The notes beneath the pieces are model-generated. The model ran no database searches. It was not told where the DNA came from and was given only the letters and a program-made list of their open reading frames with translations. The translations under genes and the position numbers were made by a program. From Lactarius indigo (lineage: Eukaryota; Basidiomycota; Agaricomycetes; Russulales; Russulaceae), in NCBI GenBank assembly GCA_025766275.1, contig JAFKAC010000091.1:1-64000 (forward strand): a stretch of 64,000 nucleotides of DNA. Reading direction: 5' to 3'. Of this stretch, positions 21,390 to 31,064 are shown piece by piece. How positions within the stretch are numbered: position 1 is the first letter of the stretch; the number at the start of each line of letters is the position of its first letter.

Positions 21390-24300
21390 AAGTGGGACGG
21401 GGCATGGTCTACGGAGTCACGTAAGGGTGAACGTTATACGGCTTATTTGCTGTACGTTACTGAGCCTTGTTGTGTTTATTACACAAAACCCGCTTCCTAT
21501 TTATGGCACCACTAAGGTGATGAAGCCGAAGTATATTGAGTCCAAAACACTGGGAATCAAGCAGGGAATGCCGTATTGGTTGCTAGTTCAGATATTGATT
21601 TCTTATATACTGTAGCTATTGTTAATCCAGTGATTGTGTTTTGCCTTGTCCTTATTTGCCAAATCAATCCTGACTCTCCCGCCCCATACCCCGACCCGCG
21701 GACGTGGCAGAAGTGGTGCTCGGGCCTAAGTGCCTCTGTCCCTTTTCAATGGCTCCATTCTCTGAAGTGTCGCGTGCCAAACCCCATGAAACTTCTTACC
21801 AGATGCGGAAACTGAAGTAGTAGAGACTGTGGAGACCGGGGTCCCGGTGTGCAAAGAGGATGACTTTCGACCAGTCAAACATGCCTATGTGTGTTTATAC
21901 AACTCAAATGCTCCCGGGCCGCTGTCGGGGCTAAGACCTAACGTTCAGTACACGATATCTGGGCTCCACAAGGTGTACAAGCGAACATCGTAAGCACAAT
22001 TATTGGTGGCTTACGCCTGGGTTTACGAAGCGATCTTAGAAGCGATTGGGTACGGCGCAAGATGAAGCATGCAGGTGGGGTGGTATGGACCAGTACAGCT
22101 CCCGAACTCGAAAGGGTCTTACGCCCTCCGTGAAGTCCGCGGAGGACTTTCAAGTGGCAGGGTATCCCTGGCCACACAGCTGACCGATCCCATGCCTGGT
22201 GCTTCTGTGTTTGCGGTCTTCATTCGCCGCGCAGCACACGACCAGGTCACCAACGGCACTAACGGGGACCTTTTTCCTTCCGAAGTACGTCATTTACTAC
22301 TCGATTCTGACGAGTACAGTACATATGGGGTGCAAGAATTGCACAGCAGCGGCAAGTCAGCCGGCGCCTGCTGAACCTGAGCGATTCTAGAAAGCTGGTT
22401 GTCAGGCTAGCTTCGAAAACATTTAGGTATTCGTATTAGAATAGGTAATGGCGTACTCCTTGTCGGGGGTACTCAACAGGTTATCAGAGCAGCAGCGAGC
22501 ACGCCTCAGGGGTGTGCACGCGGTACCAACACATCTGAAGCTTGTCAAAGCGCAAGCTGGTCACGCGTTTGTCATGACGCTTACCACCCACTGGGCCCAT
22601 ACGGCAGAATTGTTGGTTTCCCCTCAGTTTATCTGCGAATATGAGCACAGAGGGATACTGCTCAGGCCTTCGATGCCTTTTCGAGTCCTCTCTCACAGAA
22701 ACACACCCCCGCTTTCCGAGAAGCGGACCACGTTGCCAGGGGACCCCAATACCTGCTTCGTGGAATGCCCCAAACGGTTTTGGAGACGGTAACGATCAGA
22801 ATAGCGAAAAGGGATGAGGGGAAAGTAGGCACGTACGGGTACGAGTGTCATGGGCGGGTGGCTTCGGCACACGCGACGTCCAAATGTAACGGCCACATTT
22901 GTAATTATTTTACCAATATTGGGGCTAATGAGTAGCGCAGCAGGGCCATCCGAGGCTTGATTAGCGAGAGACGTTTGTTTCAAGGTCAGTAAGAAAACGG
23001 TCAATTTAGCGGTTGATCACATAGGCCACCAAATATAAACAAGAAGTTCAAAAACACGCGCGCATCGAAGGCGACCGTGACGCCGTCTCAGTATGTTGCG
23101 ACTTCCTCTAGCTGCGCATTGGCCGAAGGGATATCCAAAGCTTCGGATGACGTGAGTAGTGGTATGTCCTATGGGGGCGGGGTGGTTACGAGTATATTGG
23201 GGCCGAAGCTGAAGAGGGACGTTACAAGAGGGCGTTAAGTTACTGAGTGCTCAAGTCCAGTGTTCTAGCAACAGATTGAGGTGAATGGTGGAATTCTAGG
23301 TGGCACTATGGCTGAGTGCAAGGCGTCAACCTTCTGGACCCAGATATAGGCGCCACGACGACACGCTGAGTAGGGGCTCTACAGAGACCCGCAATGAGGA
23401 GGGTCGTGCAGGCCAAGGTGCAGGCTTTCCTTGAAGCTTTCGCATCATGCGTGAATTTTCAGGGGCCCCCGCTGTTGTCACCAATGGATTGCTCTTGAGT
23501 ACTTGAGTACTTGAGTAAGTAAGCAGCGCCGCGCAAGTGCAGCATGCTCCAAAATGCAAACAAGGCATCATTTGGTTCGTTCAGGAGAAGACGGAGGCCG
23601 CATACTAGGTGAATATTGAACCCCTAGCTTTGTGAATGCTTGTGTGATATTCTGTCAAGAAACTATCGAGATCTGTAATACTGCACTTTACAAAAGCAGA
23701 CATATACAGTATTATATATTCCAACAGCAGCACCTCCAAATTAGGTCCCAGAGCTAGCCGAGTATTATGGAGGCCGGCTTCAGATTTTGAGATCGGAACA
23801 GGTCCCCCATCAAGTTCATCCCAAGTACAGCAAGATCAATCGTCAAAAAAAAATTTGGAAAGAATCTGGGGCTCCAGATTCTTACGGAAGTCATCCGTTT
23901 ACAGGGTTGGATTTGCATAGATTACGTATGTTAGTGCCTAAGATCTAGATATATATATATTTTTTGAACCCATTTTTGTGCGACTGAGGGCATATTACCC
24001 TATGTAGCACACTTTCAAGGAGTATCACGCGTCCAAGTCTCTCCGCTTCCCACAAGATCTAGATATGTGTATCATCAATGATGTTTCATAGTCAGTCGCG
24101 GCCACACTTCGGCGGCATTGGCAAGAGAAGCAAACTGAGAGGCGGGTACTTCGATACTCCGTTATGATAGGGCTGCTCCTACGTTTCTCTTCCTCTTCCT
24201 TTTGACGAAACGTGGACAGAATTTCCGAGTCCCCCTCAGGCTGGCGCATGGTCGGGGCCTTTTGGTGGTCAGTGCGCCGCGGGGCAAGGCGTACACCAAA

Positions 24301-25577
24301 CAGGCCCCAAAAGTATTTTCTCATGGCAAACCCGAATTAGGTTTACGGTTTACTGAGGCGGTCCTGGCAGACCGCCCGCTCGCTCGCAGGTGTTTTTGAC
24401 GGGACAAAAAGCGCCTACACATCATTCATTTTTCTTCTGCCAGTGTATGATTATCTTCACATTCCATCACTGCGATGCTGCCGAGTTTCTTTGTTACAAC
24501 CGAACAACCCGCGCTGCGAGGTTCCAGGACTCAGTACATCGTCAAGCGTGACTCCCTCTTTTCCGCGGGGCAAGACAATTCAATCGATATCAAGTAGTGC
24601 ACATCCGTTCTTTGTGCTTACGCTTATAGTCTACAGAAAATTAATTTAATCAACGTGTCAACATGTCAGCTTGAACATGTCAGCTACCGTGTCGCCATGT
24701 GGCTGTTTATCTGCTAAGGCAACTTGAGGACTGGTACACAACGGTGCGAGATACAAGATTGGTCAGAGCCGAACAAGTCGAACAAAGGCCGCTATCCACA
24801 AGTGTTTAGGACACAACACACGTGAGAAATCACTTGATTACAAAACCTGGAGTTCTAGTAGTTCTACAGGGCAGGAGCGCAAAATACGAGAAGCACATGA
24901 ACACTATCGACTTTGCATTTTAGACAAAACACGAAACCCGAGGGCCACAGAGGTCGATACTGTGATGGTTTTGTCTCCAGATATCAGCATCTTCGAGAAT
25001 ATGCGGGATCCACGAATCCCACAAGAAACAGAGGGTGATCGCCGATCCTCACTCAGGATTTGAGGTTAGCGCTGGCGGCTTACATCGTGGCACCGAGACC
25101 CGGAAACGCCGCGGTATCGACGACGAGATGGTGTCCTCTTCAGGGAATTCTTTTGAAACTTCTGTTGGACGCTTCCAAACCTTTTCCACTGACTATATTC
25201 CTTTCTGGTCCTCGGTGATCATTTGTACAGGATGGTGGAAGCATAGGAACGGGAACTTAAAAGCAAAGAGAGCGCAAGAACCGATTAGCCCTGGATAGAG
25301 AAGCATGGCCATCGCTTGGGCCATCCGATCTGGTAACAGTGATTCAAGTGAAACCCGTACGAAGGTCATCACCGTCGTGAACCATCAACTCGCCCATTTT
25401 AGACAAGAGAGTTTCTGCCGAAATTTCTTGCGAGACGAAAAAGGCTCGAAATGATGATCATTCCAAAAACTGCCAAAGAACTCAAGATATAAGTCCGCTG
25501 GATCGGACAAAATAAGCACCATCGCACTACCCAACTATATAAACAAGCTTTCAGCTGCGGCATCTTACACACTCGTT
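21390..25577. other. Gene-poor 4.2 kb stretch
   Basis: No gene supported. The first ~130 bases after the NLR pseudogene (21420-21545) match the sequence after the ankyrin fragment at 29350-29480, so they belong to the duplicated segment. Open frames such as 22069-22374 (101 codons, plus) and 22693-23004 (103 codons, minus) have no recognisable family. A retroposon-like insertion lies at 23953. The last few hundred bases are the upstream region of the MFS transporter; a TATATAA motif at 25536-25542 lies about 35 bases before its ATG. Confidence 0.5.
23953..24053 (-). mobile_element. Second, shorter SINE-like insertion with its own 13-bp target-site duplication
   Basis: A 101-bp segment lies between identical 13-bp repeats AAGATCTAGATAT at 23940-23952 and 24054-24066. 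On the plus strand it starts with an A/T-rich run ending in T6. On the minus strand it reads GTGCTACATAGGG, then about 40 bases, then the A-rich tail. This is the same 3' organisation as the insert at 20660-20936, which reads GTGCCACATAGGG. The insert is much shorter and lacks the 5' two thirds, as expected for 5' truncation during reverse transcription. It inserted into non-coding DNA. Confidence 0.75.
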
Positions 25578-27582
25578 ATGGCCCAAGAGCTGGATCTCGA
25601 ACACAAACTTCACCCATTTACCTCGTGTTATCCCGACCACTCGACCTCGACCTTGCATGGCGGGTCTGTCACGTCCCTCGCTGGCGTGCAGGGTGAGAAA
25701 GGAATCTCAGTGACCCTTACTCTAGCGCCCCACAAAGACTCCCAGGAAGACTGTCCCGACGGTGGCTTGCAGGCTTGGTTAGTAGTATTGGGGGTGCGTC
25801 TTCCAGTGTAAACAAGTCCTTAGATGTTGACTGACTGTGAACTAGGCTTCTTGTGCTACTTTTGCGACGTGAGCTGCGCCCAGCATACAGCCTACTCTTG
25901 ATTGCTCACTTAGGAGACTCACGACTGCTCGCAGATCTGGCTATGCAGTTTCCTGGGGGGTAAGTGGTCCTTACATGATAGAGGGGTTGTGGGAGCTGAT
26001 CGTAGTTCTTGGCATACTCACTAGGTCTTTCAAGACTATTACGAGAACGTTTTGCTGAAAGGGACCTCGCCCTCTACCGTGTACGTTTTGTGCATCCCCC
26101 CATTCAACTTCCTTAACGGATTCGTCTTGTAGCGCTTGGATCGGCTCCATACAAGTGCGTGTTCTTGTCAAGTGATCTGCCACCCGGGTTGAAATTCACG
26201 AGTCGATCAGTTTGCCTTGATCTTCTTCCCTGCACTCATTTCTGGTCGACTGTTTGATCTTGGTTACCTCCGTAGCACTCTGATCATCGCATCGATAAAT
26301 CTCGTCGCGTGCACAGTTGCGATTGGAGAGTGCCACGAGTTCTGGCAATTACTACTCATTCAGGGCTTCGGCATCGGTGTCAGTGTCCAAAAATGCCTCC
26401 TCTCCAAAACCCGATCTTCAACTTGTCCCCTCTCCTTAGATATCGTCTGGTTTCGTGTTTGGACTTGTGATGAGTGTCCTAGCTCATTGGTTTAAAAAGA
26501 GGCGGTCTACAGCACTTGGGATCAATGCCTTTGCTTCCTCAGTTGGAGGCACGGTGTTCCCCGTAGTGTTCCGCAACTTACTCATCACAGTCGGGTACGC
26601 ATAGATTGTGAACCTCCTGCTCACCATCCAGCTAAGACTACATACAGCTTCAAGTGGACGATGAGAATCATAGCGTCGATCCTGGTCCTTGCCATGGGTA
26701 TCACGAACTTGGTACGTATCACGTCGCACGTAGCGTACATGCAAACACACCTTGACGAGTCGCAGACGATACGACGTCGACTACCCCCAGCTACCCATTC
26801 GGGCAGATTGTTTGATGCAAAGCAGTTCAGGTCTCCTGCCTACATAGTATACACGTCATTTGGCGTTGTCGCCTTCCTTGGCCTCTTCACAGGTCATGTA
26901 CTCTTTTGGGAAAAGCCACCACCCCTGACTGACGCACAGCTTCACATGCAGTGCTCACATTCATTGACCCAAGTGCTCCCTCCCAAGGCGTCCCAGAAAG
27001 GTACTCCTCCTACCTCATCTCTATAACAAACGCAGGAAATGCTATCGGCCGCCTAGCTGGCGGCGTCCTCGGTGACCAGTTCGGTAAGTCCCGTTCTCCA
27101 CACCTCTTCCCCGTCGCTTAGCCTATCGCACCGCTCTAGGCCCGATCAATACCATGATACCTATGTCGCTGATCGCAGGCTCACTGACCTTCATATGGCC
27201 GTACACGCGCGGGACAGCTGGGCTCTTTACTCTCGCGGGGACCTACGGCGCATCGTCAGGTGCGATGGTGACCCTCATGGGCGCGCCGATGATGGCGCTC
27301 GGCGACAGCGCCGACGTCGGACGCCGCATGGGGATGTACTTCACCATCATCTCATTCGGGGCACTTGCGGGCCCGCCGATATCTGGCGCGATATACCACA
27401 CCACGGGTGGGTACACCGCCGTTGGAATCTTCGCTGGTGCGTAGTTGTCAATGCTGGTGAAACTCTGGCTTATGCTGTACCCTTTTTGTTTTTTTAACTT
27501 AGGTGGGTCGGTGATGGTTGCAGTCGTTCTGCTGGTGCTCTCCCGGTATTTCGTGTTGGGCGGATGGAGGGGAAAAGCGTAG
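25578..27582 (+). CDS. MFS transporter, monocarboxylate (MCT/MCH5-like) type
   Basis: Twelve-helix major facilitator, likely importing a monocarboxylate, riboflavin-like or similar organic anion at the plasma membrane; the substrate cannot be read from sequence. The ATG at 25578 opens a soluble N-terminus of about 60 residues, then the family signature PDGGLQAWLVVLG with helix 1. Exons follow in phase: SGYAVSWG, VFQDYYENVLLKG-TSPSTVAWIGSIQ, FALIFFPALISGRLFDLGY, SSGFVFGLVMSVLAHWFKKR, RSTALGINAFASSVGGTVF, FKWTMRIIASILVLAMG, a central loop TIRRRLPPA, VLTFIDPSAPSQ, NAIGRLAGGVLGDQFG (the second-half MFS motif), and the last helix ending FVLGGWRGKA with TAG at 27580-27582. About 10 introns. No damage seen, despite lying between pseudogenes. 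Length (~450 residues) fits the family. Confidence 0.9.
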
Positions 27583-27656
27583 TGGTGTTTGGCTCGAGAA
27601 TAACCCCGAAGAGCTTTGTTTTGCTTCCCTGTACATAATGTACTTCTACATGCGTC

Positions 27657-27720
27657 ATTCTTTTTATTGTTTATTTCCGTGAACCTCCGAGCACGTAGCC
27701 CTATTTGGCACTTCGCTATA
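27657..27720 (-). repeat. Possible third copy of the retroposon 3' tail
   Basis: On the minus strand the sequence GTGCCAAATAGGGCTACG is followed after about 20 bases by an A-rich run (AAATAAACAATAAAAA). This resembles the 3' ends of the insertions at 20660 and 23953. It lies about 80 bases downstream of the MFS stop codon. I cannot identify flanking direct repeats, so this one is weaker and may be chance or an old copy. Confidence 0.4.
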
Positions 27721-28164
27721 CAATGTTGATCTAAAACGTGCGTCGTACGTACCGTATGCTTACTCTGCAGTATGACAACTTTCAGCCGCGGACTCTAAGT
27801 GGCAGCAAACTCACAACCGACCGTTTCTGTCACGAACCCATGGTGAAGGCTGACTAGTGTCCTGGTAAATTTACCAACGTCGAACTCTTCTATCCCGCCT
27901 TATGAACTTGTGAGATCTCCAAGGTGACCCGTAGAAACAAGTAAGAGCCCACACTACCTCGAGGCCTGCGGGAGTGTGCACAACATTTTCCCTGTTTCTC
28001 TCGCCTATGGCCCGCATCATCGCGTTAAATAGAGCCACCAGTAGGTAACCTAGTTACTATCTCATGCTACCCAATACATCGCCTTCCAAAATAAACAAAA
28101 ACTCTTCTGTTCCATTTTTCGTATCGTACTATTTGTCGCTCGGCTAGGTGAATGAGACTGGCAA

Positions 28165-28530
28165 CGACATGCTCGAAGTTCAATTTGTATCGCCAGTGGA
28201 TGCCCGGGCTGGGGTGTTTCCCTCTTTTCCAAAGTTCACTCACTCTTCCCCATACTTCCTCGAATCCCCCCCCTCACAGCAGGCTTCCGAAAATTATCCG
28301 CTACGAGCCGTTGATGTCCCCCGTCCACAGTGCGCACCGTTATGCGCCAGCGCTTCGAGCACAGCCGTTACGTGTCCGACCCAAGCTCGCCCTATTCACC
28401 AGAGCCAGCAGGAATACCAGGAGACGGCGAACTTTTTAAAGCAGGAACCTCATGCACCAGTGTTCGGCATGTTGTTGGCCGAGAGTGGAAAGACGGAGCT
28501 CAGAACGTTTTAGAAAAAGGTGGGTGTCCT
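28165..28530 (+). pseudogene. Decayed copy of the NDUFA6 (complex I B14) gene
   Basis: It aligns along its length with the functional gene at 29720. Preserved parts are the LYR-type exon end (NLYRQWMPG, around 28175), the intron that follows it, the second exon with VMRQRFEHSRYVSD (around 28335), the QEYQET block (around 28405) and the start of the next intron (AAGGTGGGTGTCC, near 28518). The intron is retained, so the duplication was at DNA level and not by retrotransposition. Frameshifts, the lost VDILLH segment and a stop at 28511-28513 rule out function. Confidence 0.85.
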
Positions 28531-28679
28531 ATATCGTCAGTTCCGGTCAGCTGTTATTGGTCTGCCTTGGAATAGACGTTAAGGCCGTAATGCGACAACA
28601 GGATGGGGTACAGGTACAAGAAGCAGACGAAGACATTGCCAAGTGTCGCTACCGACCGAGGGGGGGGGAGATCCTTGGG

Positions 28680-28757
28680 GTGTCTGATCCTGATCTTCGC
28701 CTTCGGCTTCCTTCCTTGCTGTGGCAACCTCGCGTTCCATGCGGACCTTCGCAAGGC
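28680..28757 (-). pseudogene. PDAP1 gene fragment
   Basis: About 78 bases match the C-terminal exon of the PDAP1 gene at roughly 16685-16765 in the same orientation. The minus strand reads RLAKVRMEREVATARKEAEG where the functional gene has RLARIREEREAAAAKRKAEA, and it continues into sequence resembling the start of the next intron. It abuts ankyrin-coding sequence on its right and lies ~150 bases after the NDUFA6 fragment. It is too short to encode anything by itself. Confidence 0.75.
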
Positions 28758-28764
28758 GCCCAGA

Positions 28765-29370
28765 GCACTACGCACAGGCTGAGGTCAATGCCCGGACCCG
28801 CTCGAGACATACCTTATTACACCTTGCATTAAGGTACGGGCACTTTGACGTTGCGTGGTTATTACTGGACCACGACAACAGATGCGGACTGTCTTATGCA
28901 GCGGCCAATGAAAGCCTTGACCTTATTCAGATACCACTCGAACAGGATGCGGGGGTCAGCGCTCGAAATGACGGGGGATCCACCCAATTTCACACAGCAT
29001 CGAATGAAGGACAACTCAAATTCGTGCGCCTACTGTGGACCATACGGCAGGCACGCACATGCGCGACAACACTGGAAAGACTCGTGCGTTCAGAGGTGGC
29101 CAATCGATACCTTGAAGTTATTCGGATGCTACTCGAGCGCAAGATGGAGGTCATGGCCCAAAATGACGAAGGAACCATAGAATTACACGAAGCACTGGCG
29201 AAGGGGCGTCTTCACGTTTTGTGGTTGTTGAACATAGCAGGTGTGTGACCAGAGCGGAAAGACTGCATACGAAGTGGCATGGTCCGAGCGACGGCAACAG
29301 ATCCGGGGAACGCTGTCCAAGCTGGTGGCAAACCGACAAAGCGAGACGAGGTATGGTATCTACGCGTTTA
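28765..29370 (+). pseudogene. Ankyrin-repeat fragment of an NLR-like gene
   Basis: Degenerate ankyrin repeats (YGHFDVAWLLLDHD, VIRMLLERKMEVMAQND, KGRLHVLWLL, then GKTAYEVAWSERRQQIRG in a shifted frame) match the 3' end of the pseudogene at 18382-21389. The ~100 bases after it match 21420-21545. No Goodbye or NACHT sequence is present. Two or more frame changes make it non-coding. Confidence 0.8.
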
Positions 29371-29719
29371 CTTAATGTAATTTGCTGTACATTACTTGTT
29401 GTGCCCATTGTCATTACAGGAAACTCTCTTTCTTAGCACCACAAAGGCGCCGAACTCGAAGTACGTTAGTTGGGTCTAAGAAGCTGCCTTGCGGCTTTGG
29501 AATCGTGAACAAGTGACGGAGAGGAGATGTCGGGAATGCATGCGGTCGCTTCGGGGGGTAGATGGCCTACGCACAGGGAAAATTGGAGGGGGAAGCTACG
29601 GCGAGCCGGCGACGGGACCCTCCGTTGCAACAAATCGGGTTAGAATTCCGGCGCCGGACCGGCTCTTCCCGGAAAACTCCGACAGATATTTTCGTCTCGT
29701 GGGTGCGTTTGAACTGGCA

Positions 29720-30271
29720 ATGACGACTATACCGACACGCCTCGCTCGTGCGGCAACGCAATCCACAAGTTCTGTTCACCAGCGCAACCGCGTGCTCGAC
29801 TTGTATCGCGAATGGATGCGTGGGGTGCGTTTCCCTCTTTCCCCCTCTCTAAACTCATCACTTACTTGTTCACTCCCCCCCATCGCTCCTCTCCAAAATC
29901 CGCAACAACACAGGCTCCTGAAATCTGCGCACTGTACTCCCTCGACGTCCCCCCGTCCGCGGTGCGCGCGGTCATTCGCCAGCGCTTCGAGCGGAACCGC
30001 TACGTGACGGACCCCAAGCTCGTCGACATTCTGCTCCACAAGAGCCGACAGGAGTACCAGGAGACGGTGAACTTCTGGAAGCAGGAGCCACACGTGCTCG
30101 GGCCATTGTTGACTGGCAATAGAGAGCGGCCGCACAGGACCTTTTTGCAAAAGTTCTTCGAAGGTGGGCTCTCTCCCTGTGTCGTCGGTTTCCGGTCGGC
30201 TGTAGGTTGACAACGGTTGCCGTTCAGGGAGGGATGAGAATGCTGTTCTTCCCGCGTCGCCCAATGTGTAA
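29720..30271 (+). CDS. NDUFA6: NADH:ubiquinone oxidoreductase subunit NDUFA6 / B14 (LYR protein)
   Basis: Accessory subunit of mitochondrial complex I. It belongs to the LYR-motif family that binds acyl carrier protein at the matrix arm. The ATG at 29720 starts MTTIPTRLARAATQSTSS, and the LYR motif is RVLDLYREWMRG. An intron of about 90 bases (GTGCGT donor) leads to APEICALYSLDVPPSAVRA, VIRQRFERNRYVTD, LLHKSRQEYQETVNFWKQE and RTFLQKFFEG. A second intron ends at CAG 30225-30227, leading to GRDENAVLPASPNV and TAA at 30269-30271. The total is about 128 residues, usual for the family. Reading through the second intron instead would add an unrelated tail. A broken copy lies 1.5 kb upstream. Confidence 0.93.
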
Positions 30272-31064
30272 TATTTTTCTACACGTGTATAGACTTTTTT
30301 CTTTCTTTCAGACTTCAAGTTAGATGCTGTGAGGTATATTGCTGTGTGGGTCCCGGTAAACTCCGGGATACGTCCTTGCGTCGTCGTTGTCGGTGGGAGG
30401 CGAAGGGTTATACTGAGTGATGGGGAGGCATGTCCGATTGATGTCCACTGGTGAGTGTTGTCCCTTTCTATTCCCTCTCAAGATGAGTCCTTGCCGCCCC
30501 AGTCATAGCCCTTGGCGTTGATGAACGGCACGTAGCATATAGCCAAACAACATGCACTACTGAGCCCCCCCCCCTCTTTTTGTTCTGTGCTCTAGTTCCT
30601 CATGCTGATTGTCCTTTCTCTCTGAAGTTTCTCCGAGTATTCCGTATAATAGCCGACCATTCCGTGGCATCGTGGCTCAACGCTACTGGTTCAGTCTATT
30701 CTTTTTTGTGGTGGATGACTCTCCACACTTTTCACTGGTGATATGTAGTACATTTACTATCAACCACATAGTTTATCGCGAGCATGTACAATTCCAGAAA
30801 CCTGTCGGCGTGAGGGTGGGTTGTGACAATGGTTGATGAGGCTTGCGAGTGATGACTGCACTTTTTTGTTTGTCTCTTAGCGACTTGCATGTTGGCTGTC
30901 CGTCCGACCTCGCTGTTCGTCTACTAACCGTCGTTGTCTGATACAGGTCGAGCGATATTTGAGGCTCTCTTCCTACTCGAGGGATACTCGTATTTCTTTT
31001 GAACAACGCGCGCTTGTCTGTCAAGTGCCCTTGCTCGTTGAAACTCTGAGGCACTGTCCTCACC
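30272..31064. other. Intergenic, NDUFA6 3' flank and SET2 5' region
   Basis: No gene recognised in these ~790 bases. C- and T-rich tracts near 30566-30582 and 30595-30625 are typical of fungal 5' regions upstream of the SET2 start codon at 31065. Short open frames on both strands lack any family features. Confidence 0.5.

Noticed and set aside
28990..29178. Small minus-strand frames over the ankyrin fragment
   Set aside because: Antisense of decayed ankyrin repeats.
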